This document shows positions 1-7,718 of a stretch of 64,000 nucleotides of DNA, one piece after another. The notes below the pieces were generated by a model. The model was not told the origin of the DNA. It made no database searches and worked only from the letters and a program-made list of their open reading frames with translations. Position 1 is the first letter of the stretch. Every line of letters starts with the position of its first letter. A program made the translations under genes and the position numbers. The DNA is from Streptomyces sp. YIM 121038 (GTDB lineage Bacteria; Actinomycetota; Actinomycetes; Streptomycetales; Streptomycetaceae): NCBI RefSeq assembly GCF_006088715.1, contig NZ_CP030771.1, positions 4,591,001 through 4,655,000 of the forward strand. Reading direction: 5' to 3'.

Positions 1-18
1 TGGCGCTACGCTGGAGCC

Positions 19-681
19 ATGACCGGTACGACGGACACGCCCCCGCACACCGCCCCGGCCCCCGTCGGCCTGCGGCAGCTCAAGAAGCGGCGCACGCAGC
101 AGACGATCTCCGACACGGCGGTCGCGCTCTTCCTGGAGCGCGGCTTCGACAAGGTGTCGGTCGCGGAGGTGGCGGCCGCCGCGGAGGTCTCCAAACCCAC
201 GCTGTTCCGGTACTTCCCGGCCAAGGAGGACCTGGTCCTGCACCGGTTCGCCGACCACGAGGACGAGGCGGCCCGCGTGGTCACGGCCCGCGGCGACCGC
301 TCCCCGCTGACGGCCCTGCGCGACCACTTCCACGCGGGGCTCGACCGCCACGACCCGGTCACCGGCCTCTGCGACCACCCCGACGTGCTCGCCTTCCACC
401 GGCTGCTCTACGGCACCCCGTCCCTGATGGGCCGCCTGTACGCCTACCAGGACCGGGCCGAACGCGCCCTCGCCCGCGCCCTCGCCGCCCCCGCCGCCGA
501 AGCCTCCCTCGACGCCCGCCTGGCCGCGGCGCAGATCCTGGCCGTGCAGCGGGTGCTCGCGCTGGAGAACTGGCGGGGGATCGCGGCGGGGGAGCGCGCG
601 GCCGTCCTCCTGCCGCGGGCGCGCACGGCCGCGGGGCAGGCCTTCGCCCACCTCGCCACGGGACTGCCGCACTACGCCTGA
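19..681 (+). CDS. TetR family transcriptional regulator
   Basis: A 220-residue TetR-type DNA-binding repressor. The N-terminal helix-turn-helix covers about residues 28-75 and ends in the typical recognition helix VSKPTLFRYFPAKEDL. The remainder is Ala/Leu/Arg-rich and should form the helical ligand-binding domain, whose ligand cannot be inferred. The ATG is preceded by a short TGGAG. The gene is convergent with the next one and its 5' flank lies outside the window, so its usual divergent target cannot be seen. Confidence 0.9.
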   Translation: MTGTTDTPPHTAPAPVGLRQLKKRRTQQTISDTAVALFLERGFDKVSVAEVAAAAEVSKPTLFRYFPAKEDLVLHRFADHEDEAARVVTARGDRSPLTALRDHFHAGLDRHDPVTGLCDHPDVLAFHRLLYGTPSLMGRLYAYQDRAERALARALAAPAAEASLDARLAAAQILAVQRVLALENWRGIAAGERAAVLLPRARTAAGQAFAHLATGLPHYA

Positions 682-700
682 GCGCCGGGGCGGACAGGCC

Positions 701-1249
701 CTAGGGCAGCGGACCCGCCACGCGCCACAGGGCGTCGAAGAGCAGCCCCCGGTGCCGGATCCGCTCGCGGGCGGCGGTGCCCTCGTCGGCGTGCCAGCAG
801 GTGAGGCAGCCGCTCCCGTCGAAGAGCTGCTCCCGCCCGATCAGGCAGAAGCCGGGGAACGGCGTGAGGTGCAGGGCGCGGAACTCCTCGTCGAGGCGGG
901 CCCGTTCGCCCCGCGCGAGCGACCGCCGCAGCGCCGCGACGTCCTGGGCGTGCCCGCGCACCCGCCGCAGCAGCTCCCGCCGCACGGCCGCCCCGTCCCC
1001 GGCCGCGCCCGGCACGGCAACCGGCCGGGTGAAGTCCGGCACGATGACCCGCAGCGTGACGTGCGCCCGCGCCGCCGGGCCGGGCCCGCCCAGACAGCCC
1101 GTCAGCGCCCGCACCACGTCCTCGCCGGTGAACGCGACGGCGTCGATACGGGGATCCCGGTCGAGGGCCGCAGCGATGCGGTGCTCCAGCACGGACGCGG
1201 CCGCCGTCGACGCGCACTGCCGCGCCGGTGGCCGCAGTGATTCCTTCAC
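701..1249 (-). CDS. DevA/DevE-like effector-domain protein without HTH
   Basis: A 182-residue protein resembling the C-terminal effector half of the two GntR regulators at 3507-4406 and 4733-5641. Shared landmarks in order are RIDAVAFT (regulators: VEIDALCLT), VTLRVIVPD (VRVLLPSRD), EFRALHLTPF (EFRALPFTPP) and the C-terminal LLFDALWRV (LWFDALWNT). No winged helix precedes them. The GTG at 1249 is chosen because GAGGGA lies just upstream. A longer version from a GTG at 1285 would add 12 residues and still no HTH. It may bind the same ligand or partner as the regulators, or be a decayed copy. That is inference from visual alignment only. Confidence 0.7.
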   Translation of the reverse strand: MKESLRPPARQCASTAAASVLEHRIAAALDRDPRIDAVAFTGEDVVRALTGCLGGPGPAARAHVTLRVIVPDFTRPVAVPGAAGDGAAVRRELLRRVRGHAQDVAALRRSLARGERARLDEEFRALHLTPFPGFCLIGREQLFDGSGCLTCWHADEGTAARERIRHRGLLFDALWRVAGPLP

Positions 1250-1372
1250 GTCACGTCCCTCGCCGCACAGCGCGTCTCCCACCACACCCAGGAGGGTCGC
1301 CGCCCGGACCGGCGGCCAGCGACATGATGCCCGCCCCGGGGGACGCCCAGGAAGACGCCGCGCCCCCCGGAT

Positions 1373-2506
1373 CTACCGCGGCCCGCGCTCCTCCTCGGCC
1401 CAGGACCAGCGCGCGAGGGCGTCCATCGTGTCGGCGTACGACGGCACGGACTTGAGGTCCAGGGCGTGCCGGGCGGCGCCGAGCGCGGAGTGCGCCCGCC
1501 CGGCCGCACGCTCCAGGGCACCCTCCGCCCGCTCCTCCGCCTCCAGCATCAGGGCCGCCCGGATGACGTCGGTGAAGACGGACTGGGCCCGCTTGAAGTC
1601 GAGCAGCCGCGGCAGGTCCCGCCACCACCCGGACCGGCTCCCGGCCCTGGCCGCCGACACCGCCTCGCACCAGCGCCGCACGACCTGCCGCTCCTGGTGC
1701 GGGGCGTACCGCATGAGGTGCAGATGCGTGGCCAGGTCGTACAGGGGGTCGCCGACCATCGCGAGCTCCCAGTCGATCGTCCAGAGCTGGCCGCAGCGGT
1801 CCAGGACGAAGTTCTCCCCGTGCAGATCGCCGTGGAGCAGACAGAAAGGGCGGCGCGTCAGCCCCGACACCCGCTCGCGCAGCACGGCGAAGGAGTCCCT
1901 GCCGATCCCGAACTCCTTGAAGAGCGGGCCGAACCGGTCCTCGTTCTTCAGGTAGACGTACTCCTCGGCGAAGAAGACGAGACGCTCGACGAAGCCGTTG
2001 GTGTCCCCGTCCCGCGGCCGGTCCGCGGCGGCGCAGCGCCGCCCGGCCGCCACGTCGTCGGGCCCCACGCCCGCCAGCTCGCCGAACAGGGCGACGATCT
2101 GGTCGATCACCCCGGCCGGGATGTCGGCACCGCGGCCCGTGCCGGGGCCGGGCTCGTACTCCGCGCCGGACTCGGCCTCCGAGCGCGCGCAGGAGCCCAG
2201 CGTGCGCCCCTCGATAAAGCGCTGGAGCCGGAACCCGTCCTTCTGGATCACCTCCGGAACGCGCGTGACGCGCCCGGCGAGCGCGACGAGCAGTTCCTCC
2301 TCCGACCAGAAGCAGCGGCGGTCGAACCACAGCAGGCCCGGACGCGGCTCCCGGCACTTCCAGCGCCAGGTCACCCCGGACTCGTCCGGCAGCGGGAAGA
2401 CGTACGTCTCGTGGTGATAGCCCCTGAGCGGCCCTTCGAGCGCGGCCATGCCGCCGCTCGCCAGGGCGGCGCGGGCCCGGGCCGCGGAGGTCGACGCAGA
2501 GGGCAT
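1373..2506 (-). CDS. Aminoglycoside phosphotransferase-family kinase
   Basis: A 377-residue protein of the APH/choline kinase fold. The catalytic loop is LLHGDLHGENFVL at about residue 224 (Brenner motif HGDLHxxN). It is followed by WTIDWELAMVGDPLYDLATH, which carries the Mg-binding Asp. The N-terminal lobe is less conserved, with an acidic insertion around residues 110-130. The substrate could be a small metabolite or an antibiotic, and nothing nearby decides. It lies on the same strand as devA-devB, 271 bp downstream of the end of devB, and has its own promoter region with two dyads. Resistance should not be assumed. Confidence 0.85.
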   Translation of the reverse strand: MPSASTSAARARAALASGGMAALEGPLRGYHHETYVFPLPDESGVTWRWKCREPRPGLLWFDRRCFWSEEELLVALAGRVTRVPEVIQKDGFRLQRFIEGRTLGSCARSEAESGAEYEPGPGTGRGADIPAGVIDQIVALFGELAGVGPDDVAAGRRCAAADRPRDGDTNGFVERLVFFAEEYVYLKNEDRFGPLFKEFGIGRDSFAVLRERVSGLTRRPFCLLHGDLHGENFVLDRCGQLWTIDWELAMVGDPLYDLATHLHLMRYAPHQERQVVRRWCEAVSAARAGSRSGWWRDLPRLLDFKRAQSVFTDVIRAALMLEAEERAEGALERAAGRAHSALGAARHALDLKSVPSYADTMDALARWSWAEEERGPR

Positions 2507-2530
2507 GGCACGTTTCTCCCAGCCTGGGAA

Positions 2531-2558
2531 ACCGGTTCTTCCCGACGGGAAAACCGGT
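2531..2558 (-). promoter_or_regulatory. Nested inverted repeat upstream of the APH-like gene
   Basis: ACCGGTT, one base, TTCCC, GAC, GGGAA, AACCGGT: two nested pairs of perfect arms within 28 bp, 25 bp upstream of the start codon. It could be a repressor operator or a 5'UTR hairpin. The sequence alone does not decide. Confidence 0.5.
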
Positions 2559-2620
2559 CCGTTGGAGACGAATGAGAGGAGCGGAGCAAAAGTACCCCCT
2601 GAGCCTCGGCCTCCGACGCC

Positions 2621-2638
2621 TCAACTCCACAGAGTTGA
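2621..2638. promoter_or_regulatory. TCAACTC-N4-GAGTTGA dyad
   Basis: A perfect 7-bp inverted repeat in the gap between devB and the APH-like gene. Its half-site (GAGTTG/CAACTC) matches the dyads beside devA and devE, although the arms are in the opposite order. It may link this kinase to Dev regulation, which is weak inference. Confidence 0.35.
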
Positions 2639-2777
2639 AACGTTTTAGCGCTGAGCCGGGGTGAACGGCCGCGCGTCAGGTCGACGGGACGGGAATACCG
2701 GGGCGAAAAGGGCGAACAAACCTGCGGAGGGCCGTGTGTGCGGGACACCAACTGCCGCACCCGTACCGCACAGTTGG

Positions 2778-3506
2778 TCACCCCGCGGCCCCGATCGACC
2801 GCACCACCGAGAGCACCGGCTCCAGCGAGGTGACGATGCGGTCGGCGCCGACCCCGCGCAGGAGGCCCTCCTTGCGGGCGTCGCGCGCGTACCCGAGGAA
2901 GTGCACCCCCGCGGCCCTGGCGGCGAGGAAGTCCGACGGGGTGTCGCCGATCATGAGCGTGCCCGCCGGGTCGGCGCCCATCGCGCTCAGGGCCCGCCGC
3001 ACGCAGTGCGGGTCCGGTTTGAGCAGCCGCAGGTCCTGGGTGCGGCCGTATATGTGCGGCGCGAAGCAGTCGAGCAGACCGCGCCCGTCGAGGTAACGGA
3101 TGGCGGCCCGGGGCGAGTTGTTCGTGGTGATGGCGAGCCGGACGCCGACGGCCGACCAGGTGCGGATCAGCGCGTCGGCGTACGGCGTCGGCCAGGCCGA
3201 GCCGACCGCCGTCAGCTCCTCGTGCGTGAGCCGCTCCTCCAGCTCGACGACGAGGTCGCTGCCGGGCCTGCGGCGGTCGACGGCACGCAGCACGACCTGC
3301 GGATCGGGGTCGTCGCGCACCCCGTTGGTGAGCAGGCCGTGCAGCCCCCGCCCCTCCAGCCAGCGGACCTGCTCACGGGCCACCCCGACCGCCGAGTGCC
3401 GGGCGAACAGGCGGCAGATGGGGCCGTCGAAGTCGAAGAGCACGAAACGGGCGAGCTCGATCAGCTTCCGCAGGCCCTCGGTCGGATCAGTCGCTTCAGA
3501 AGTCAC
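2778..3506 (-). CDS. devB: HAD-family hydrolase, DevB-like
   Basis: A 242-residue haloacid dehalogenase-type phosphatase. Motif I is FVLFDFDGP with the Asp nucleophile near residue 25. Motif II is AITTNNS. The motif III lysine is in LLKPDPHC. Motif IV is MIGDTPSDFLAARAAG. The substrate is unknown. The GTG start follows the TAG stop of the upstream GntR gene with no base between them, so translation should be coupled. In S. coelicolor, devA and devB form such an operon and both are needed for normal aerial development (recalled). The assignment rests on this arrangement plus the motifs. Confidence 0.82.
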   Translation of the reverse strand: MTSEATDPTEGLRKLIELARFVLFDFDGPICRLFARHSAVGVAREQVRWLEGRGLHGLLTNGVRDDPDPQVVLRAVDRRRPGSDLVVELEERLTHEELTAVGSAWPTPYADALIRTWSAVGVRLAITTNNSPRAAIRYLDGRGLLDCFAPHIYGRTQDLRLLKPDPHCVRRALSAMGADPAGTLMIGDTPSDFLAARAAGVHFLGYARDARKEGLLRGVGADRIVTSLEPVLSVVRSIGAAG

Positions 3507-4406
3507 CTAAGAGAGTGTTAGGTCCGACGTGATCGTTTCCCAGAGTGCGTCGAACCACTTCTGAGATTCCCCCACGAAGCCGGAGTCGCGCGGGTTGGCG
3601 CCGTCGGTGAAGGAGAACAGCGGCGTCTTGAGGCCGCCCGCGTCCCACATCTCCACCGTCTCGCCGCCGTCCACGTCCAGCTCCACCCGCTCGCGCTCCA
3701 GCGTGTAGTACGCGAGGAGCGCCTCGTGCCCGTTGAGTACGTAGAGCTTCACCGGCGAGGTGAACGGCAGGGCCCGGAAGGCGACGCGGACGTCGATGCC
3801 GTGCGGCTCGTTGCGCAGCGTGAGGAGGTTGTGGCGCAGGACCTGCCCCTGCGCGTTGCGCTGCGCGAGCCAGCGCTGGTGCAGCCGCTCCCGGCTCTCG
3901 CGCTCCGCCTGCACCGGCACCGGGAAGGCCAGCTCGATGTCGCTGCTCGGCAGCAGGATGCGCACGTCGATGGAGCTCGGGCGCAGCAGGCCCGCGTGGA
4001 TCTGCCGGATCGGCTCGGTGAGGGCGTTCATCAGGGTCTCCGCCGTGAACGAGACCGCGTCCACGCGCACGTGCGGCTGTTTGAACGCCTCCACCAGGCG
4101 CGGGGCCAGCCCGACCATGGACGGCTGCGGCTCCGGCGTCGCGGAGACGGCCGGCTCGGCCGGGGCCGCGACCCGGGGCGGGCTGCCCTTGGTGACGTGA
4201 TTGATCAGACCGTCGCGGTGCAGGCCGTGCAGGGCCTGGCGTACGGTGCCGCGTTCCACGCCGAACTCCTCGGCGAGCCGGGCCTGGGTGGGCAGGCGGT
4301 CGCCGGGTTTGAGGGTGCCGGTGCGGATGCGGTCACGCAGGGCGTCGGCGATGTCCTGGGGCGAGGGCTTGCTCCTGCCGGTCAAAGCACCGTTCTCCTT
4401 GGTCAC
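3507..4406 (-). CDS. devA: GntR-type developmental regulator DevA
   Basis: A 299-residue GntR regulator. The winged helix lies at about residues 15-75, including PTQARLAEEFGVERGTVRQ. A C-terminal effector domain of roughly 200 residues is shared with the paralogue at 4733-5641. The GTG at 4406 is chosen over the TTG at 4421. No ribosome site precedes it, and a TATCGT hexamer lies six bases upstream, which fits leaderless transcription; devE has the same layout. In S. coelicolor DevA represses its own promoter and is needed for aerial hyphae (recalled). The small gene at 4538 is divergent. Confidence 0.8.
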   Translation of the reverse strand: MTKENGALTGRSKPSPQDIADALRDRIRTGTLKPGDRLPTQARLAEEFGVERGTVRQALHGLHRDGLINHVTKGSPPRVAAPAEPAVSATPEPQPSMVGLAPRLVEAFKQPHVRVDAVSFTAETLMNALTEPIRQIHAGLLRPSSIDVRILLPSSDIELAFPVPVQAERESRERLHQRWLAQRNAQGQVLRHNLLTLRNEPHGIDVRVAFRALPFTSPVKLYVLNGHEALLAYYTLERERVELDVDGGETVEMWDAGGLKTPLFSFTDGANPRDSGFVGESQKWFDALWETITSDLTLS

Positions 4407-4445
4407 GACCAGACGATACAACTACCCACCATCTTTGGGGAGTTG
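4407..4445 (-). promoter_or_regulatory. devA promoter with conserved ACAACT...AGTTG dyad
   Basis: On the plus strand, ACAACT (4418-4423) and AGTTG (4441-4445) flank CCATCTTTGGGG. Nearly the same block occurs upstream of devE. The probable -10 (TATCGT on the minus strand) lies inside, six bases before the GTG. A regulator bound here would cover the promoter, consistent with the known autorepression of DevA. Confidence 0.6.
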
Positions 4446-4492
4446 GGCGCAAAGTTGTTTATGAATGCCTACCAAGTGGGGACAACTTCAAT

Positions 4493-4509
4493 GAGTTGGT
4501 TGCCAACTC
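4493..4509. promoter_or_regulatory. GAGTTGG-N3-CCAACTC operator-like dyad
   Basis: A perfect 7-bp inverted repeat between devA and the divergent small membrane gene, 29 bp from the latter's ATG. The same dyad occurs at 5728-5744 beyond devE, with a degenerate copy at 5771-5787. It is a probable second binding site for DevA and/or DevE. Confidence 0.55.
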
Positions 4510-4537
4510 TTTCGAGATGGCAGAAGGGGGAACCACC

Positions 4538-4726
4538 ATGCCCGCCATAGCTCTCCTCGCAGCCGTGTTCGCCGTCGTCGTCGAGCAGCTCGTGCAGTGG
4601 AAGTACGGAACCCTCGGCATCGTCGGGCTGCTCCTGCTGACCGTGGGCGTCAAGGCGCGGAACACCACGTGCAGCTCCCTGGGCGCGCTCGTCCTCGCCC
4701 TGCTGGTGACCGGGCCCGCCCTGTAG
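4538..4726 (+). CDS. Small hydrophobic membrane protein between devA and devE
   Basis: A 62-residue protein, mostly hydrophobic, with two or three probable membrane segments: about residues 2-16, 24-38 and 46-60. A charged stretch with KARNTTC separates the last two. The ATG at 4538 follows a good AGAAGGGGG site, whereas the upstream in-frame TTG does not. It is divergent from devA and shares its regulatory region. Its stop lies 7 bp from the end of convergent devE. No known domain is recognised. A gene of this size at this place in S. coelicolor is recalled only loosely. Confidence 0.7.
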   Translation: MPAIALLAAVFAVVVEQLVQWKYGTLGIVGLLLLTVGVKARNTTCSSLGALVLALLVTGPAL

Positions 4727-4732
4727 GCGGGG

Positions 4733-5641
4733 CTAGGGACCTGGGTTCAGCCTCAGGTCCCTGCTGATCGTGTTCCACAGGGCGTCGAACCACAGGTGGG
4801 ACTGTTCCACGAAGGTGGTGTCCCGCAGCCCGTCCCCCTGCTGGAAGGGGAAGAGCATCGACTGCGTGCCCTGCGCGTCCCACATCTCCAGATACTCCTG
4901 GCCGATCTCCTCACCGCGCTTGGTGAGGGTGTAGTACGCGAACAGCGCCTCGGAGCCGTTGAGCAGATAGAGCTTCACCGGCGGGGTGAACGGCAGGGCC
5001 CGGAACTCCACTTGTACGTCGATGCCGTGCGTGCCGCGCAGGGTGAGCAGGTTGTGGCGCAGGACCTGCCCCTGCGCGTTGCGCTGGTCGAGCCAGCGGC
5101 GGTGCACGGGGCCGTCCGAGTCCCCGCCCCCCACCGGCGCCGGGAAGGCGAGGTCGATGTCGCGGCTCGGCAGCAGCACGCGGACGCGGATCTTGGCCGG
5201 TTTCAGCCGTCCGGCGTGGATCTGCCGGAGCGGTTCGCCGATCGCCATCGTCAGCGAGATGGACGTCAGACACAGCGCGTCGATCTCCACGTGCGGCGCC
5301 TGGAACGCGGCGGCTATGCGCGGCGCGAGCCCGACCATCGTGGGCTGCGGGCGCACCGCGTCGCGGCTCGGCGCGGCCGGGGTCGCGACCGTGGCGGGGC
5401 TGCCCTTGGACACATTGGCCAGCAGCTGTTCGCCCTGCAGGATGCGGAGGGCCTGGCGCACCGCGCCGCGCTCCACGCCGAACTCGGACGCGAGCTCCGC
5501 CTGGGTGGGCATCCGCTGGCCCGGCCGCAGCAGGCCCGACCTGATCCGGGACCGCAGCTCGTCCGCCACGTCCCGGTGCGAGCGGTGCGGCGGCATGCCC
5601 GGCCTTTTCCGATCGTTGACGGAGGCTTGGTCCGTGCTCAC
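4733..5641 (-). CDS. devE: GntR-type regulator DevE, paralogue of DevA
   Basis: A 302-residue paralogue of the protein at 3507-4406 with the same architecture. The winged helix at about residues 22-82 contains PTQAELASEFGVERGAVRQ. The effector domain shares QGQVLRHNLLTLR, EFRALPFTPPVKLYLLNG and WFDALWNTISRDL with devA. The GTG at 5641 is preceded by TACGGT plus six bases and no Shine-Dalgarno, so it is probably leaderless. A perfect 11-bp dyad covers the promoter. Unlike devA it has no coupled phosphatase gene. The duplication and divergence of devA and devE has been described in Streptomyces (recalled). Confidence 0.78.
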   Translation of the reverse strand: MSTDQASVNDRKRPGMPPHRSHRDVADELRSRIRSGLLRPGQRMPTQAELASEFGVERGAVRQALRILQGEQLLANVSKGSPATVATPAAPSRDAVRPQPTMVGLAPRIAAAFQAPHVEIDALCLTSISLTMAIGEPLRQIHAGRLKPAKIRVRVLLPSRDIDLAFPAPVGGGDSDGPVHRRWLDQRNAQGQVLRHNLLTLRGTHGIDVQVEFRALPFTPPVKLYLLNGSEALFAYYTLTKRGEEIGQEYLEMWDAQGTQSMLFPFQQGDGLRDTTFVEQSHLWFDALWNTISRDLRLNPGP

Positions 5642-5647
5642 AACCAA

Positions 5648-5686
5648 ACCGTACAACTTCCCGCCATCTTTGGGGAGTTGTACGGT
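5648..5686. promoter_or_regulatory. ACCGTACAACT-N17-AGTTGTACGGT operator over the devE promoter
   Basis: Perfect 11-bp inverted arms at 5648-5658 and 5676-5686. The spacer holds the CCATCTTTGGGG core also found at devA. The left arm overlaps the inferred -10 hexamer of devE, so occupancy should repress. Confidence 0.65.
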
Positions 5687-5727
5687 AGGTGGTTATAGGA
5701 CGCGCCAGGGCGGAGATAAGTCCAGTG

Positions 5728-5744
5728 GAGTTGGTAGCCAACTC
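5728..5744. promoter_or_regulatory. Second GAGTTGG-N3-CCAACTC dyad near devE
   Basis: The same 7-bp arms as at 4493-4509, here with TAG as spacer. A degenerate copy follows at 5771-5787. It lies about 90 bp upstream of devE. Confidence 0.5.
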
Positions 5745-5849
5745 GGGCGAACATGGTCGGAACCGTGGAAGGGTTGGCTGCCAGCTCCGCTCCCAGGTCG
5801 GGCTGACCGGGCTCTCATCCGGAGGGGAGCCGGGAGTTCGGTCAGCCGT

Positions 5850-6629
5850 TGAGCGGGGCGGGGGTGCCCCAGGCCGTGGGGGCGGCGGCACATGGGGCCC
5901 GCCGCCCCCACGGCAACCCGGCCCCCACGGGGCCTGACGCCCCTTCGCCCCTGCCCACCCGCCGCTCCCCGGCCTTGCCGGGGCCCCGCCGCTGCCGCGG
6001 CGGTCTCTCCCCCACCCGCCCACCCGGCGCTCCCCGGCCTTGCGGGGCAGAACCCCGACGCGTGGCGCTGCGGCTCCGTTTCCTCCCACCCGCCCACCCG
6101 TCACACCGCGGCTTCGTCAGCCCGGCCCCGACGCGTGGCGCTGCGGCCCGGCGGTCGCCGCCACCGCTACCGCGGCGGTTTCCTCCCACCCGCCCACCCA
6201 TTGCTCCAGCGCTTCGCCGGGCGGGCCCCTACCCGGGGGCGGTACAGCCAGGTGGGGGCGGGTGGGTGGGACCACCCCGGCGCGGGACGCCACGCGGGCA
6301 TGGGCGCCCCCGCCCCCCGCTGTGGGCAATCGTCCCGCAGGGCGAGTGGGGCATCCCCTGCTCGAGCGAAGCCGAGAGCTTGGGGACGGGTGGGCACAGC
6401 GCCAAGGTGCCGCGCGACGGTTGAACCAGGCCCCCGCCCCGGGCAAGGCACCGCGCAGCCGTCACACCAGGCCCCAGCCCGGGCAAGGCACCGCCCAGGC
6501 AGGCACCGTCACACCAGGCCCCGCCCCGGCCAAGGCACCGCCCACGCACGCCCCGGCACGGGCAGGCCAGGGCCAGGCACCGGCAGGGCGAGACACCGGC
6601 AGGGCCAGGGCCAGGCAAGGCTGCGGCCC
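5850..6629. repeat. Non-coding GC-rich degenerate repeat block
   Basis: No credible gene is seen between devE and the asparaginase gene. From about 5930 to 6230, imperfect copies of CCCACCCGCCCACC recur, with CTCCCCGGCCTTGC and GACGCGTGGCGCTGCGG. From about 6424 to 6625, degenerate units containing CAGGCCCC and GGGCAAGGCACCGC recur in tandem. A nested mini-element copy sits at 6321-6400. Open frames through the block are repetitive and proline/arginine-rich, as expected of GC-rich non-coding DNA. Confidence 0.75.
6321..6400. repeat. Nested mini-element, filled copy (A)
   Basis: An 80-bp sequence. The outer 23 bp (from TGTGGGCAATCG) and 18 bp (to GGGTGGGCACAGC) are identical to the 41-bp sequence at 56592-56632. 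A 39-bp insert at 6344-6382 separates them. The insert starts GAGTGGGG and contains CCCCTGCTCGAGC followed by GAGAGCTTG, which can fold as a stem-loop (CCCC.GCTC with GAGC..GGGG). Confidence 0.8.
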
Positions 6630-7598
6630 CTAGAAGGCCGCCCTGATCTCGCCCACCGGCACCCCGCCGCCGTGCAGAGGGGCCTCCGCAAGGCGGGCCA
6701 GGACGGGGGCCTCGACGCCCGCCAGGGCGAGGGCACGGGCGAGGACCGGCCCCAGCACCCTCGTACCGCCGTCGTCGATCTTGAAGGCCAGCGCCCGCCC
6801 GTCCGCGAGGGCCACGGCCTGCACCGCCTCGGCGCCCATCTTGGACAGCGTCCCGGGCACCTCCCGCATGAGCCACGTGTCCGGCCGCCGCGTCCCGGCC
6901 ACGTACTCCGGGTGCGCCCGCATCGCGTCGGCCACGCGCCGCTCGGCCGTACCGGGCGCGGCCAGGACGAAGTGCCGGTAGGCGCGGGCGAGCCCCGTCA
7001 GGGAGATCGCCATCAGCGGCGCCCCGCACCCGTCCGTGCCGACGGCCGCGACCCGCTCCCCCGCCGCCTCCTCGATCACGTCGTGCGTGAGGCGCTGGAG
7101 CGGATGCGCGGGGTCCAGATAGGTCTCCCTGTCCCAGCCGTTCAGGTCGCACACCGCGAGCATCGCCGTGTGCTTGCCGGAACAGTTCATGGTGACCCGG
7201 TCCCGCACGGCCCCCGCCGCCAGGTACGTCTCGGCCTCGACGGGGTCGAGCGGCAGGTCGGGCGGGCACTGGAGCGCGGCGGCGGTCAGCCCGTGCTCGG
7301 CGAGCATCTTCCGCACCAGATCCCGGTGGAACGTTTCGCCGGAGTGGCTGGCGGCCGCGAGCGCGAGCCGCTCCCCCGCCAGGTCGAGCCCGGCCCGCAG
7401 CACCGCCGCGGCCTGCATCGGCTTGTTCGTGGAGCGCGGGAACACGGGCGCCGCGACGTCCCCGAGCGCCAGCTCGACCTCGCCGTCCGCCCCGAGCAGC
7501 ACGAGGCTGCCCCGATGGCGGCCCTCGACGAAGCCGGAACGTACGACTTCGGCGAGGACCGGCGGTATGACGGGGGTGGCGGCGGACGTCGGGGTCAT
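6630..7598 (-). CDS. L-asparaginase II family protein
   Basis: A 322-residue cytosolic protein of the asparaginase II family found in Rhizobium and actinomycetes, which is unrelated to E. coli AnsB. It should hydrolyse L-asparagine to aspartate and ammonia. Family landmarks are the Ser-x-x-Lys motif in FPRSTNKPMQAA near residue 55, SHSGE, VTMNCSGKHTAM and GTDGCGAPLMA with its conserved cysteine. No signal peptide is visible. The stop abuts the repeat block, and the 120-bp gap to rsiG suggests a separate unit. Substrate specificity is inferred from the family. Confidence 0.9.
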   Translation of the reverse strand: MTPTSAATPVIPPVLAEVVRSGFVEGRHRGSLVLLGADGEVELALGDVAAPVFPRSTNKPMQAAAVLRAGLDLAGERLALAAASHSGETFHRDLVRKMLAEHGLTAAALQCPPDLPLDPVEAETYLAAGAVRDRVTMNCSGKHTAMLAVCDLNGWDRETYLDPAHPLQRLTHDVIEEAAGERVAAVGTDGCGAPLMAISLTGLARAYRHFVLAAPGTAERRVADAMRAHPEYVAGTRRPDTWLMREVPGTLSKMGAEAVQAVALADGRALAFKIDDGGTRVLGPVLARALALAGVEAPVLARLAEAPLHGGGVPVGEIRAAF

Positions 7599-7718
7599 CT
7601 TCGGCTCCGTGGTGCGGGTGGTGCGACGGACCAGCCGCGCCCGGCGGGGCCCGGGGCCGCGGACACGGCCGGGATCAGGGGGATCGCCGGTCGCTCCGGG
7701 CCGCCGGAGCCGAAGGGG

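Noticed and set aside
1373..2506. Dedicated antibiotic-resistance phosphotransferase
   Set aside because: The catalytic motif is family-wide. Nothing in the context points to an antibiotic, so only the general kinase call is kept.
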